Positions 48,736 through 58,808 of a stretch of DNA of 64,000 nt are shown one piece after another. Positions within the stretch are counted from its first letter, which is position 1; each line of letters opens with the position of its first letter. The position numbers and the translations under genes were made by a program. This stretch comes from Halotalea alkalilenta DSM 17697. Its GTDB lineage: Bacteria > Pseudomonadota > Gammaproteobacteria > Pseudomonadales > Halomonadaceae. The notes under the pieces were generated by a model. That model was given only the letters and a program-made list of their open reading frames with translations. It was not told the origin of the DNA and made no database searches. Location of the stretch: contig NZ_JHYY01000035.1 in the NCBI RefSeq assembly GCF_000621205.1, positions 34,048-98,047 of the forward strand, written 5' to 3'.

Positions 48736-50976
48736 TCAGACCACCCAATCACCCTGGCGCAGGTAGAGCGTGGCGAGCGGCGGCAAAGTCAGTTCGAGCG
48801 AGGCGGGGAATCCGTGACTGGGCGTGTCATCGGCATAGACACCGCTGTCGTTGCCGGCATTCGAACCGCCATAGAAGCGGCTGTCGCTGTTGAAGCGCTC
48901 GACCCAGCGGCCGCTGGAGGGCACTCCGAGGCGATAGCCCCGGCGCACTATCGGCGTGAAGTTGCTCACCACCAGCACCGGTGCGCTGCCGGCATCGGCG
49001 AAGCGCAGGAACGCGAACACGCTGTTCTCGCTGTCATCGCCCACCACCCAAGCGAAGCCGCGCGGATCGCTATCGCGCAGGTGCAGCGCGGGCTCTTCCA
49101 GATAGAGCCGATTGAGATCCGCGAGCGCGCGCTGGATACCGTCATGGGCGGGGTCGTCGAGCAGATACCAATCGAGCTCACGATCGTGATCCCACTCGCG
49201 CCATTGCCCCAGCTCGCCGCCCATGAACATGAGCTTCTTGCCGGGGTGCGCCCACATGAAAGCGTAGTACGCGCGCAGCGTGGCACGACGCTGCCAGTCA
49301 TCCAGGCCCGACATCTTGGCGAGCAAGGAACCCTTGCCGTGCACTACTTCATCGTGGGAGAGCGGCAGTACGTAATGCTCGGAAAAAGCGTAGACCGACG
49401 AAAAGGTCAGCTCATTGTGGTGATAACGCCGATGGATCGGGTCATGAGACATGTAGGTGAGGCTATCGTGCATCCAGCCCATGTTCCATTTGAAGGTGAA
49501 CCCCAGTCCGCCGGTGGCCACCGGTGCGCTGACGCCGGGCCAGGCGGTGGACTCCTCGGCGATCATCATCACCCCGGGGTACTCCTCGCCGATCACTTGA
49601 TTGAGATGGCGCAGGAAGTTGACCGCCTCGAGATTCTCGCGACCGCCATAGACGTTGGGCAGCCATTCGCCCTCGAGCCGGCTGTAGTCGCGATACAGCA
49701 TCGAGGCGACCGCATCGACCCGCAGCCCGTCGATATGGAAATGCTCGATCCACTCGAGTGCGCTGCTGATCAGAAAACCCGCCACCTCGTTGCGCCCGAA
49801 GTTGTAGATCAAGGTGTTCCAATCGCGGTGGAAACCCTCGCGCGGGTCGGCATGCTCGTAGAGCGCGGTGCCGTCGAAACGCGCAAGGCCGTGGGCATCG
49901 GAGGGGAAGTGGGCAGGCACCCAGTCGACGATCACGCCCATCCCCGCGCGGTGGCAAGCGTCGACGAAGGCAGCGAAGGCCTCAGGAGGCCCGAAGCGCG
50001 CAGTGGGCGCGAACAGCCCGAGCGGTTGGTAACCCCAGGAGCCGGCGAAGGGATGCTCACCGACGGGCAGCAGCTCGATATGGGTGAAGCCAAGATCGGC
50101 AACGTAGGGAATCAGCTCGCGGGCCAGCCGATCCCAGCCATAGCTCTGGCCATCGGCATCGCGACGCCAGGAGCCGACGTGCAGCTCGTAGATCGATATC
50201 GGTGAAGCGTGGGGGCGAAAACTACGCCGTCGCTGCATCCAGTCCTGATCGTGCCAGACCAGGGGGCGTGGATCGGCGACCACGGAAGCGGTGGCCGGCG
50301 GACATTCGGTCTGGCGGGCGACGGGGTCGGCCTTATCGAACAGGGCTTCGCCATCCGCGCCGATGATCGCGTACTTGTAGCGCTCCCCCGCCCCTAGGCG
50401 CGGCACGAACAGCTCCCAGACGCCGGAGTTGCCGCGCAGACGCATGGTATGACGTCGCCGATCCCATGAGTTGAAATCGCCGATCACCGCTACGCGCTTG
50501 GCATTCGGCGCCCATACGGCAAAGCGCGTCCCCTGTACGCCATCGAAGTGGATCGGCTTGGCACCGAGCGCATCGGCGAGCCGATGGTGGCGCCCTTCAT
50601 TGATCAGATAAAGGTCCAGTTCGCCGAGCAGCGGGCCGAAATCATAGGGGTCTTCGCTTTCGTGAACGATATCTCCCGGCCATGACACCCTGAGGCGATA
50701 GTGCCGATCAGGCTGCTGGTCGAGTACCTGGGACTCGACTCGACCGCAGAACAGCCCGTCACCCAGCGGATCGGTCAGCTCACCGACGCACTCTCCCGCT
50801 TGATCGACCACCTCGACCCGCTGCGCTCCGGGAAGCAGCGCCCGCACCCAGGCACCATCACGCATGGGAAAACGCCCCAGCAACTCGAAGGCCCCGCCGT
50901 GGCGACCTTCGACCAGCGCTCGTCGCTGATCGGCATCCAGTCCCATTCTTGCATCGATGGTCATGACTTCATCCAT
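48736..50976 (-). CDS. glgB: 1,4-alpha-glucan branching enzyme GlgB (GH13)
   Basis: The 746-residue protein has two N-terminal beta modules (to about 215) and a GH13 barrel. Signatures are [47 protein letters not shown] (nucleophile Asp), [12 protein letters not shown] (acid Glu) and [15 protein letters not shown]. It adds alpha-1,6 branches to glycogen. The ATG at 50976 (AAGGAG 12 bases upstream) is chosen; alternatives 45 bases earlier or 12 bases later are possible. It follows glgA by 62 bases. Confidence 0.95.
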   Translation of the reverse strand: MDEVMTIDARMGLDADQRRALVEGRHGGAFELLGRFPMRDGAWVRALLPGAQRVEVVDQAGECVGELTDPLGDGLFCGRVESQVLDQQPDRHYRLRVSWPGDIVHESEDPYDFGPLLGELDLYLINEGRHHRLADALGAKPIHFDGVQGTRFAVWAPNAKRVAVIGDFNSWDRRRHTMRLRGNSGVWELFVPRLGAGERYKYAIIGADGEALFDKADPVARQTECPPATASVVADPRPLVWHDQDWMQRRRSFRPHASPISIYELHVGSWRRDADGQSYGWDRLARELIPYVADLGFTHIELLPVGEHPFAGSWGYQPLGLFAPTARFGPPEAFAAFVDACHRAGMGVIVDWVPAHFPSDAHGLARFDGTALYEHADPREGFHRDWNTLIYNFGRNEVAGFLISSALEWIEHFHIDGLRVDAVASMLYRDYSRLEGEWLPNVYGGRENLEAVNFLRHLNQVIGEEYPGVMMIAEESTAWPGVSAPVATGGLGFTFKWNMGWMHDSLTYMSHDPIHRRYHHNELTFSSVYAFSEHYVLPLSHDEVVHGKGSLLAKMSGLDDWQRRATLRAYYAFMWAHPGKKLMFMGGELGQWREWDHDRELDWYLLDDPAHDGIQRALADLNRLYLEEPALHLRDSDPRGFAWVVGDDSENSVFAFLRFADAGSAPVLVVSNFTPIVRRGYRLGVPSSGRWVERFNSDSRFYGGSNAGNDSGVYADDTPSHGFPASLELTLPPLATLYLRQGDWVV

Positions 50977-51038
50977 GATCGCCGCTGTCTCCTTGGCCCA
51001 GCCCAGATATTCCATCCCCACCGAGCGCTAGGCGTGCG

Positions 51039-52610
51039 TCAATTGGAGTTCACGAGCGTCTTCGATTCGTCTTCCCGAACGACCGGAGGAAACGCCTGAT
51101 CGATCAAACCTCGATAAAGATGAGCGTAGGGCACGCTCGATACGCTCCAGTGATAGTGGATACCCATCGCCGCTCGGCGCATGGCATAGAACAGGTCAGT
51201 GGTGCGATAGACCGAGAAGGCGCGGTTGATCGCGGCCTTGAAACTCTCGACGGTCATACGATCGAACAGGAACCCGGTCACTCCGTCCTCGATGGTATCG
51301 ACCAGCCCGCCGGTGCGATGGGCGATCGGCAGCGAGCCGAAGCGCTGGGCGTACATCTGCGACAGGCCACAGGGTTCGAAGCGCGAAGGCATCAGCAGGA
51401 AATCGCTCCCGGCGAAGATGCACCGCGCCTCGCGTTCGCTGAAACCGACGCGCACCCCGATCGCCCCTGGGAAGCGCGCCGCGAGATTGCGAAGCGCGCT
51501 TTCGATCGAGGGTTCCCCTCGGCCGATCACCACCAGCTGCCCGCCTTTGCGCACGATCGACTCGGCGGCGGCGATGGTCAGGTCGACCCCCTTCTGATGG
51601 ACCAGCCGGGAAACCACCGCGAACAGCGGCCCGTGGCAGATCGCCAAGCCGAACATCTGGCGCAGGTGCTCGCAGTTGATCCGTTTGCCGATCCAGTCGC
51701 TGGTACCGAAGCCGCGCAGCAAGTGGGCGTCGCTTTGCGGGTCCCAGGTATCGTCGATGCCATTGGCGATACCGCACAGCCGCCCCTGCTCGGCGCGTTC
51801 GCGCAGCAAGCGCTCGAGCCCACAGCCGAACTCCTCGGTGGTGATCTCGCGCGCATAGGTGGCGCTCACCGTGGTCAGCTGCTCTGCGTGGACCAGGCCA
51901 GCCTTCATGAAAGAGAGATTGCCGTAGAATTCGAGCTGATCGGTGCCCAACGCCTCGGGCGGAATGCCCAGGCTTTGGTGGTAATCCAGCGGGAAGAGCC
52001 CTTGGTAGGCGAGGTTGTGGATGGTGAACACACAGGGCGCCGGCTGCCGCCACCAGTGGAGATAGCCGGCAGCGAGCGCGGTAGGCCAATCGTTGAGGTG
52101 GAGCAGATCGGCCTGCCAGGTGGGATCACCCACGCCCGAGGCGAGCTGGGCGGCGGCAAGCGAAAGCCGACCGAAACGGATGTGGTTGTCGTCCCAGTCG
52201 CGCCCGTCCGGCGCGAGATAGGGCGACCCCTCGCGCTCGAACAGCTCGGGACAGACCAGCACGTAGACGATGAGCCCATCGGGCAGGTCGATCCGCGCCA
52301 GCTCGCACTCGGGAATTCCCGCCAAAGCAGGCAGGCGGCCGACCTCGATCAATGGGTACCCCGCGCCGACCACCTGGGGATAGCCCGGGATCATCACCCG
52401 CACGTCGAAATCGGACGACATCGCCCGCGGCAGCGCCGCGGAGACATCGCCAAGGCCACCGACCTTGATGAAATCAGCGGATTCCGGTGTGACGAAAAGC
52501 ACCTTGCGCCGTTGCGGCGCATCTTCCTCATCGTACCTGGCGGGGTGCGAACCATCGCGCACTGCACCCACCAGGGCCCGAAAGTCATTGGTGATCGCGC
52601 TGCTGCCCAT
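51039..52610 (-). CDS. glgA: Glycogen synthase GlgA (GT5)
   Basis: The 523-residue protein has the nucleotide-sugar motif KVGGLGDVSAALP in place of the commoner KTGGLADV, then HLNDWPTALAAGYL, IHNLAYQGLFP, VSRLVHQKGVDLTI and RFEPCGLSQMYAQRFGSLPIAHRTGGLVDTI. It extends alpha-1,4-glucan from ADP- or UDP-glucose. About 35 N-terminal residues precede the Rossmann start, making it longer than E. coli GlgA. It is the first gene of the seven-gene operon; glgC and glgP are not in the window. Confidence 0.94.
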   Translation of the reverse strand: MGSSAITNDFRALVGAVRDGSHPARYDEEDAPQRRKVLFVTPESADFIKVGGLGDVSAALPRAMSSDFDVRVMIPGYPQVVGAGYPLIEVGRLPALAGIPECELARIDLPDGLIVYVLVCPELFEREGSPYLAPDGRDWDDNHIRFGRLSLAAAQLASGVGDPTWQADLLHLNDWPTALAAGYLHWWRQPAPCVFTIHNLAYQGLFPLDYHQSLGIPPEALGTDQLEFYGNLSFMKAGLVHAEQLTTVSATYAREITTEEFGCGLERLLRERAEQGRLCGIANGIDDTWDPQSDAHLLRGFGTSDWIGKRINCEHLRQMFGLAICHGPLFAVVSRLVHQKGVDLTIAAAESIVRKGGQLVVIGRGEPSIESALRNLAARFPGAIGVRVGFSEREARCIFAGSDFLLMPSRFEPCGLSQMYAQRFGSLPIAHRTGGLVDTIEDGVTGFLFDRMTVESFKAAINRAFSVYRTTDLFYAMRRAAMGIHYHWSVSSVPYAHLYRGLIDQAFPPVVREDESKTLVNSN

Positions 52611-52887
52611 GATTTCCCCCCGTGTCCGCGCCGGTGACCGATCGAGGCGGACCGGAGGATGAACGCGAAGCGAAACTCAGCGTCCCACCGGGCACCTCAC
52701 TCAATGAACAGCAAAACCCGTACCGTGAATCGATCTTCGACGACCACCCAATACCTTGGTATTAGATAGTGATCGGGCAACCGCTGAACGTTGCCCGCAG
52801 AGATGCTGATTCTGATGACCATGCATGAAGGAAGTTCGCCCACCCTCGACCACCGCTTTTCGCTCGATGATCGATTCGCCCCTTCTT

Positions 52888-52917
52888 CATATAGTCGCTA
52901 AAGGCAATGGCAGTCAA
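52888..52917 (-). promoter_or_regulatory. candidate promoter for the glgA operon
   Basis: On the minus strand TTGACT (52912-52917) and TATATG (52888-52893) are 18 bp apart, matching sigma-70 elements 5/6 and 4/6. The leader would be about 270 nt, long enough that a nearer promoter is also possible. Confidence 0.35.
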
Positions 52918-53014
52918 AGGATGAAAACCAACTGTAACGCTTCGCTACCTACCGTTCCTTGAACTGAATCAATTAATTCGCTCGAAACGACCAGGCAGGC
53001 AATGCGAAGCAGGC

Positions 53015-53043
53015 TGCGGCATGCCTGTCACAGGCATGCCGCA
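53015..53043 (-). terminator. 13-bp hairpin downstream of sitD
   Basis: Bases 53015-53027 pair perfectly with 53031-53043 around TCA. It lies 126 bases after the sitD stop on the minus strand and could end the sit transcript. No T-run accompanies it, so it might instead be a dispersed palindromic unit. Confidence 0.45.
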
Positions 53044-53168
53044 GCGCACTCGAGGGGTGGAAGATCATTCTTTAGTCTTGGGTGCCTCTTCGCGAAGCAG
53101 CCAAGCTCGAACGGCACTGCATTGGCACCATCTTGGCCCAAAGCCGGCTACCGCCCGAGCGAGGCGAT

Positions 53169-54014
53169 TCAGGACGCTACGCGCCCCTCGACCCGCGCGG
53201 CCTTGCGCGAGGCGTGTATGAACGCCACGACGAAGAAGATCGAGAGCAGCAGCACGATCGTCGGTGCCGGTGCGCTGTCGATGAAGAACGAAAGATAGAC
53301 CCCTGCGAAGGAACAGACCACCGCGATCGCTACGGAGAGGATCAGCATGGTGCTGAACCGCCGAGTGAGCAGGAAGGCGACGGCTCCGGGCGCGATCAGC
53401 ATGGCGATGGCGATGATGATGCCGACCGCCTGCAGCGCACCGACGATGGTCAGCGAGATCAGGCAAAGCAAACCATAGTGGAGCAGGTGGACCCGAAGGC
53501 CGACCGCCCGCGCCTGGGTGGGATCGAAGGCGTGGAGCAGGAAATCCTTCCACTTGACACCGATGACGCAGGCGGTGATCGCGGCAATGATCGCAGACTG
53601 GGCGATATCGCCCCAGGAGATGCCGAGCATGTCGCCGAACAGGATATGGTCCAGATGCACGTCGGACTGGATCTTGACGTAAAGAACCAGGCCCAGGCCG
53701 AACATGCCGGAGAACACCACGCCCATCACGGTGTCCTGCTTGATGCGGCTGTTGTCCTTCAGGAAGCCGGTCGCGACGGCGCAGAACATGCCGGCGATGA
53801 AGGCGCCGATCGCATAAGGGAAGCCGACGATGTAGGCGATGACCACACCAGGAAAGACCGCGTGCGAGATCGCATCGCCCATCAGCGACCAGCCCTTTAG
53901 GACGAGGAAGCAGGAAAGCAGCGCCATGGGGATCGCGACCAGCACGGAGATGATCAGCGCATTGACCATGAAGCTGAACTGAAACGGCATGAGTAACGTG
54001 TCGATAAGGCTCAT
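53169..54014 (-). CDS. sitD: Manganese/iron ABC transporter permease SitD
   Basis: The 281-residue integral membrane protein has eight or nine hydrophobic segments and the ABC-3 family pattern LSCFLVLKGWSLMGDAISHAVFPGVVIAY. It pairs with SitC to form the translocation pore. GGAGG lies seven bases before the ATG, which overlaps the sitC stop by four bases. It is the last gene of sitABCD. Confidence 0.92.
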   Translation of the reverse strand: MSLIDTLLMPFQFSFMVNALIISVLVAIPMALLSCFLVLKGWSLMGDAISHAVFPGVVIAYIVGFPYAIGAFIAGMFCAVATGFLKDNSRIKQDTVMGVVFSGMFGLGLVLYVKIQSDVHLDHILFGDMLGISWGDIAQSAIIAAITACVIGVKWKDFLLHAFDPTQARAVGLRVHLLHYGLLCLISLTIVGALQAVGIIIAIAMLIAPGAVAFLLTRRFSTMLILSVAIAVVCSFAGVYLSFFIDSAPAPTIVLLLSIFFVVAFIHASRKAARVEGRVAS

Positions 54015-54871
54015 CGACCTGCCTCCAGCGCCTGCGACGCACGCCTGCGGGCCGCCAGCATTCCATGCTTGGGAGCGAACAGGAAAGCGATCAGGAAGAT
54101 CGCGGTCTGGAGCACGACGATGATCCCGCCGGTGGCCCCGTCGAGGAAGTAGCTCGCATAGGCGCCGGTGAAGCTGGTAAGCGTACCGATCGCGACAGCA
54201 ATGACGAGCAGCCGCGGGAACCGATCCGTCAGCAGGTAGGCGGTCGCGCCGGGCGTTACGACCATGCAGATGACGAGAAACGCACCCACCGTCTGAAGCG
54301 CGGCAACGGTAGAGGCCGACAGCAGGGTGAAGAACATGATCTTGAGCGCGGTGGGGTTGAGCCCGACCGAGCGCGCATGGCTCTCATCGAAGAAGGCCAC
54401 CATCAGGTCCTTCCATTTGGCCAGCAGGATGGCGAGCGAGACGAAGCCGATGATCGCAAGCTGCAAGGTGTCCCCCCGCGTGATCGCGAGGATGTTGCCG
54501 AGCACGATGGTCTGGATGTTCACCGACGTGGGCGAGAGAGAGACCATGAACAGCCCGAGCCCGAAGAACGCCGAGAAGATCAGGCCGATGATGGCGTCTT
54601 CCTTCAGCTTGGTGCGCTGGTTGAGGAAGAGCATGGTCGCAGCCGCCAGCCCACCGGAGAAGAACGCGCCGATCGAGAACGGCAGCCCGAGCATGTAGGC
54701 GCCGGCGACGCCTGGCACGATCGAGTGCGAAAGCGCGTCGCCGATCAGCGACCAGCCTTTGAGCATCAGGTAGCAGGACAGGAACGCACAGACACCGCCG
54801 ACCAGGGCCGAGACCCACATCGCATTGAGCATGTAGTTGTAAGTGAACGGCTCGAGCAGGCCCGTCATCAT
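54011..54871 (-). CDS. sitC: Manganese/iron ABC transporter permease SitC
   Basis: The 286-residue membrane protein is a paralogue of SitD with [32 protein letters not shown] and [40 protein letters not shown]. The charged [21 protein letters not shown] loop is the likely contact with the SitB ATPase. Its ATG overlaps the sitB stop, and a second ATG follows immediately. Confidence 0.92.
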   Translation of the reverse strand: MMTGLLEPFTYNYMLNAMWVSALVGGVCAFLSCYLMLKGWSLIGDALSHSIVPGVAGAYMLGLPFSIGAFFSGGLAAATMLFLNQRTKLKEDAIIGLIFSAFFGLGLFMVSLSPTSVNIQTIVLGNILAITRGDTLQLAIIGFVSLAILLAKWKDLMVAFFDESHARSVGLNPTALKIMFFTLLSASTVAALQTVGAFLVICMVVTPGATAYLLTDRFPRLLVIAVAIGTLTSFTGAYASYFLDGATGGIIVVLQTAIFLIAFLFAPKHGMLAARRRASQALEAGR

Positions 54872-55773
54872 TGCGACCTCCCCTCGTCCCGCGCTGGCGA
54901 ACGCGCCGTCGCCTTGCCGCCCTGGAACACCAGCGGGCGTTCATCGTCGGTGAAGACGCCGATCGGTTGCGCGCCGTCGCCGGGCGTCTGTTGCAGGACG
55001 AAATGACGGAGCACGCCGCCGAAGGTCTCCTCGAGATTCTCCTGGGTGAAGGTCTCGACCGTCGGGCCATAGGCGAGAATGGTGCCCTTGATCAGGATGG
55101 TGCGGTCGCAGAACTCCGGCACGCTGCCGAGATTGTGCGTGGAGACGAGCATGACCCGGCCTTCATCGCGCAGCTCCCCCAAGAGCTTGACGATCTGGTC
55201 CTCCGTCTTGACGTCGACGCCGGTGAAGGGCTCGTCCAGCAGGATGACCCGGCCGTCCTGGGCGAGCGCGCGGGCGAGGAAAACCCGCTTCCTCTGTCCG
55301 CCCGAAAGCTCACCGATCTGGCGCTTGCGGAAATCACTCATGTCGACGCGGGCGAGCGCCTTGGAAACGGCCTCACGGTCGGCCGCCTTGGGTATGCGCA
55401 GCATGCCCATGTGCCCGTAGCGCCCCATCATGACGACGTCTTCGACCAGTACCGGAAAGTTCCAGTCGACCTCTTCCGCCTGCGGCACATAGGCCACCAG
55501 GTTCTGGCGCAGGGCCTGCTCGACCGGCATGCCCAGCACTCGGATCTCCCCCCTGGCGAGGCGCAGAAACCCCATGATCGACTTGAACAGGGTCGACTTG
55601 CCGGAGCCGTTGACCCCGACGAGCGCCGCGATGGTACCGGTCGGGATCCGAAAGCTCGCGTCGCGAAGCGCGGTGTGGCCATTGCGGTAGGTGACAGTGG
55701 CACCGTTGACTTCAATGCCTGATCCCGCCTCGGCAGAGGCGGGAAGAACAGACGTAGTGGGAGAGGCTGTCAC
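54868..55773 (-). CDS. sitB: Manganese/iron ABC transporter ATP-binding protein SitB
   Basis: The 301-residue ATPase has Walker [10 protein letters not shown] (about 53-61), signature [15 protein letters not shown], Walker [13 protein letters not shown] and the switch His in VSTHNLG. It powers the SitC/SitD permease. The start is GTG at 55773, overlapping the sitA stop by four bases. A C-terminal extension of about 50 residues ([23 protein letters not shown]) goes beyond the minimal domain. Confidence 0.92.
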   Translation of the reverse strand: MTASPTTSVLPASAEAGSGIEVNGATVTYRNGHTALRDASFRIPTGTIAALVGVNGSGKSTLFKSIMGFLRLARGEIRVLGMPVEQALRQNLVAYVPQAEEVDWNFPVLVEDVVMMGRYGHMGMLRIPKAADREAVSKALARVDMSDFRKRQIGELSGGQRKRVFLARALAQDGRVILLDEPFTGVDVKTEDQIVKLLGELRDEGRVMLVSTHNLGSVPEFCDRTILIKGTILAYGPTVETFTQENLEETFGGVLRHFVLQQTPGDGAQPIGVFTDDERPLVFQGGKATARSPARDEGRSQ

Positions 55774-56672
55774 TGGCTGAGTCCCGTAGCGATCGTTTCC
55801 GAAGTGACGCGGAGCAGGTCGATGTAAGTAGGTACTTCGCCATCCGGCCCGGTCAGCGAATCGACATAGAGCACGCCGCCATACCTGGCACCGGTCTCAC
55901 GAGCGACCTGCTGCGCCGGCGCGGGAGAAATGGTGCTCTCCGAGAAGACGACCCCGATATCATGCTCGCGGACAGCGTCGATCACTTTGCGCACCTGCTG
56001 CGGGGTGCCCTGCTGGTCGGCGTTGATCGGCCAAAGGTAGAGCTCCTTCAGCCCGAAGTCGCGTGCCAGATAGGAAAAGGCGCCCTCGCTCGTCACCAGC
56101 CAGCGTTTTTCTTCCGGGATGCTGGCAAGCTGCGCTTTGATCGGCTCTATCGCCGCATTGATCTGCGCTTTGTAGGCTTGCGCATTGGCTGCATAGATCT
56201 CGGCATTCTCGGGATCATGCTCCATGAAAGCGTCGCGGATGTTGTCGACGTAGATCGACGCCGCCGCCGGAGACATCCACGCATGCGGATTCGGCTTACC
56301 CGTATAGGGCCCCTCGACGATGCCCATCGGTTCGATCCCTTCGGAGACCACCACGCTCGGCACATCGCTCAAATTCTGGAAGAAACGCTCGAACCATAGT
56401 TCCAGGTTGAGGCCGTTCCAGAGGATCAACTGCGCTCCCTGCGCCCGCATGATATCGCCTGGAGTAGGCTGGTAATTGTGGATCTCAGCATCCGGCTTGG
56501 TGATCGACTCCACGATGGCCGCATCGCCGGCGACATTTTGCGCAATGTCGGCAATGACCGTGAAGGTGGTCACCGCCTTGAACTTCTCCTCGGCGGCGGC
56601 TGGCGCGACGGTCGCCACGGCGGCTGCCGCCAGTGCTGCGACCATCACTGCACGCCTCAAACGGTCGATCAT
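55770..56672 (-). CDS. sitA: Manganese/iron-binding periplasmic protein SitA
   Basis: The 300-residue cluster A-I binding protein has a signal peptide ending near APAAAEE. Predicted metal ligands are His65 ([12 protein letters not shown]), His130 (NPHAWMSP), Glu196 ([14 protein letters not shown]) and Asp271 (YVDSLTG). The His-His-Glu-Asp set is that of Mn/Fe-type PsaA/SitA proteins, and the His-rich loop of ZnuA is missing, so manganese or iron is likelier than zinc. AGGAGG lies 10 bases before the ATG at 56672; the frame extends upstream through the promoter region and is rejected there. Confidence 0.92.
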   Translation of the reverse strand: MIDRLRRAVMVAALAAAAVATVAPAAAEEKFKAVTTFTVIADIAQNVAGDAAIVESITKPDAEIHNYQPTPGDIMRAQGAQLILWNGLNLELWFERFFQNLSDVPSVVVSEGIEPMGIVEGPYTGKPNPHAWMSPAAASIYVDNIRDAFMEHDPENAEIYAANAQAYKAQINAAIEPIKAQLASIPEEKRWLVTSEGAFSYLARDFGLKELYLWPINADQQGTPQQVRKVIDAVREHDIGVVFSESTISPAPAQQVARETGARYGGVLYVDSLTGPDGEVPTYIDLLRVTSETIATGLSQ

Positions 56673-56780
56673 CTTTCTAATTCCTCCTAAGACCTGGCTA
56701 CGAAAATCCGAAACTCTCATGACTTCGGTGATCGATCCGGGAGGCTTGCGCGAGCCCGCCCCGCTTTCACCACGACGCAT

Positions 56781-56810
56781 ATAATGAAACGATGATGAAA
56801 ATAGAATCAA
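56781..56810 (-). promoter_or_regulatory. candidate sitA promoter
   Basis: On the minus strand TTGATT (at 56805-56810) and CATTAT (at 56781-56786) are 18 bp apart inside an AT-rich stretch (56781-56845). The start would be about 100 bases before sitA. Metal repressors (MntR, Fur) usually act here; the sequence has Fur-like ATT/GAT repeats but no site I can call. Confidence 0.4.
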
Positions 56811-56852
56811 TATCACAAAAAAATAAACCGAGGTTAACTTAAGACTGAGAAA

Positions 56853-56879
56853 AGCCCGCTCGCGTCATGCGGGCGGGCT
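56853..56879 (-). terminator. intrinsic terminator of the fasciclin gene
   Basis: On the minus strand AGCCCGC and GCGGGCT pair (56873-56879 with 56853-56859) and are followed at once by TTTTCTC. It lies 27 bases after the fasciclin gene stop. The T-run makes it one of the few classical intrinsic terminators in the window. Confidence 0.7.
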
Positions 56880-56905
56880 CCTCGGCAAGCCTCGGGAAAA
56901 GCTGC

Positions 56906-57400
56906 TCAGTAGGGGAAGTGCGGTACCAGCGGAGCATCGATCACATGGATGACACCGTTATCGGCGCGCAGGTCGGCTTCGATCACCTCCCGCCCGTTGA
57001 CGCTGAAACGCTCGCCATCGTCGACCAGGCGCAGCTGCTGAGTCAGCGCCGGCACCACAGGGGTATGCACGACTTCATCGCGGACGATCAAAGCGGGGAC
57101 CGCATGATAGGCGACCCAGCGTTCGAGCGTTGCGTGCGAGGCGGAATCCAGCCGCTGCGCCTGGGCGGGCTCCAGCTCGGCGAACCCTTCGTCGACAGGG
57201 ATGAAGACGGTGAACGGCCCCCGTCCCTCGAGCCTATCGGACAGCCCGGAAGCCTCGGCCATCTCGATGAAGCGGGTGAAGCGGCCATCCTGGCGAGCGA
57301 GCTCGAGCACATCCGCGGCGGCGGCCGGCTGAACGCCCAGCATGGCGAACGGCAACAAGGGCAGCACGAGGCGTAGCGGCTTGGGCAGCGGAAGGCGCAT
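56906..57400 (-). CDS. Secreted fasciclin (FAS1) domain protein
   Basis: The 164-residue protein has a signal peptide ending VQPAAAAD and one FAS1 domain. The H1 box is FTVFIPVDEGFAEL and the H2 region is NGVIHVIDAPLVP, with VAYHAVPALI between them. FAS1 domains mediate adhesion or matrix contact. The ATG at 57400 has GGAGA five to six bases upstream, so it is preferred to one four codons earlier. It appears to be a single-gene unit with its own terminator. Confidence 0.85.
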   Translation of the reverse strand: MRLPLPKPLRLVLPLLPFAMLGVQPAAAADVLELARQDGRFTRFIEMAEASGLSDRLEGRGPFTVFIPVDEGFAELEPAQAQRLDSASHATLERWVAYHAVPALIVRDEVVHTPVVPALTQQLRLVDDGERFSVNGREVIEADLRADNGVIHVIDAPLVPHFPY

Positions 57401-57468
57401 CGGTATCTCCATTGGTGATGATCACGGCGACGGATTCTAACCGCCGCCATGCCCTGTCGTGCAGGGCG

Positions 57469-58641
57469 CTAAGCCTGGTCTCGGCGAAATGGAAGCAGCT
57501 CCCCGGCGGCGTCCCGGCGGGCGATCGTCAACGCGCGCTCATCCGCCAGGAAGGTCTCCACCGCATGTCGCAGCGAAGGCGCGGCGAGCCAATGCAGCGA
57601 GTGGGTGAGCAGCGGCTCGAACCCGCGCGGAATCTTGTGCTCGCCCTGGGTACCCGGATCGAAGTGCTCAAGCCCCTGGGTCAGACAATAATCGATGCCC
57701 TGGTAGTAACAAGCCTCGAAATGCAGGCAGTCGGCGTGCACTTCGCTCCCCCAGTAGCGCCCATAGAGCGTGTCGCCACCCTGGAAGAACAACGAGCAGG
57801 CGACTGGCATACCATGATGGCGGGCCTGGACCAGCACCAGCGCCTCGGGCATACGCTGGAGTAGGAGGACGAAGAACGCCAGCGGCAGGTAGCCACGCTG
57901 CCCATGCTCGAGATAGGTGATCTGGTAGCAGCGATAGAAATGCCTGAGCGCCGCTTCATCGATCTCGGCGCCACACAGCCGGTGCAGCGTCAGTCCTTGC
58001 TCGGCGACCTTGCGTCGCTCGCGCCGGACTTCCTTGCGTCGTTTGGCGGTAAAGGTGGCGAGAAAACCCTCGAAGTCATGATAGCCGCGATCGTGCCAGT
58101 GGTACTGGACCCCGTAGCGCAGCGCCAGAGCGGGCCATGCCGCCCGCCAGCGCTGGCTTTCAGCCTGGCTGGGAAACAGCAGGTGCCAGCCGGAAACACG
58201 CGGGCTTTCGAGCCAGGGAAGCAGCGCTTCGACCAGCGCCATGTGGGACTCGCCCACAGCGTGCAAAAGCCTGGGCCCGGCCGCCGGTGTGAACGGAACC
58301 GCGCTGACCAGCTTGGGATAGTACGCTCCACCGGCACGCTCCCAGGCATCCGCCCACTGCCAGTCGAAGACGTACTCACCGAACGAGTGGTGCTTCTCGA
58401 AACACGGCAGCGCTCCTACCAGCCGCTCGCCGCGCCAGACACCGAGATGCCGAGGCGACCAACCACTCTCGCCCCCCACCGCCCCGCTCTCCTCGAGCGC
58501 ATGCAGGAAGGCATGACGAGCGAACGGATAACCATCGCTCACCAGCGCATCCCATTGTTCGGCGGGCAGCGAGCCGAGCGAGAGCGAACGCACCTCGAGT
58601 TCGCGCGAGCTTTCCAGTGCCCCCTGGCCACCTCTACCCAT
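57469..58641 (-). CDS. GNAT-fold acyltransferase of the DUF482 (peptidogalycan) family
   Basis: The 390-residue protein matches the DUF482 pattern: WSPRHLGVWRGERLVGALPCFEKHHSFGEYVFDWQWADA, a middle segment TFTAKRRKEVRRERRKV, LACSLFFQGGDTLYGRYWGS-type sequence and FDPGTQGEHKIPRGFEP near the end. The family resembles FemAB-type acyltransferases, but its substrate is not established as far as I know. AGGAG precedes the ATG. It is divergent from pncB across 167 bases. Confidence 0.8.
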   Translation of the reverse strand: MGRGGQGALESSRELEVRSLSLGSLPAEQWDALVSDGYPFARHAFLHALEESGAVGGESGWSPRHLGVWRGERLVGALPCFEKHHSFGEYVFDWQWADAWERAGGAYYPKLVSAVPFTPAAGPRLLHAVGESHMALVEALLPWLESPRVSGWHLLFPSQAESQRWRAAWPALALRYGVQYHWHDRGYHDFEGFLATFTAKRRKEVRRERRKVAEQGLTLHRLCGAEIDEAALRHFYRCYQITYLEHGQRGYLPLAFFVLLLQRMPEALVLVQARHHGMPVACSLFFQGGDTLYGRYWGSEVHADCLHFEACYYQGIDYCLTQGLEHFDPGTQGEHKIPRGFEPLLTHSLHWLAAPSLRHAVETFLADERALTIARRDAAGELLPFRRDQA

Positions 58642-58808
58642 CGGCTACTCCTGGAGAGGAAAATGTTACCGGCACGGCGTGGAGCCGCTTGATATGGTGC
58701 GCTATTCTAGGCCGAATCATCGACGCCCGATCCCGGCACCCCGGACCCGCCTGCAAGTTGCTCAGGTCGCGCCAGCCAGCCCTAGCCCCAGAGGTCTCAA
58801 GCCGCCCC

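Larger units (their letters stand above)
52611..53168. other. 558-base intergenic region between glgA and the sit operon
   Basis: No gene was found. The central part (about 52690-53000) is clearly less GC-rich than its surroundings. It holds a candidate glgA promoter and a 13-bp hairpin, both listed separately. Short frames here have neither a ribosome site nor a familiar product. Confidence 0.6.

Noticed and set aside
56770..56845. Fur box upstream of sitA
   Set aside because: The best alignment to the 19-bp Fur consensus matches only about 12 positions in an AT-rich background, so it is not distinguishable from chance.
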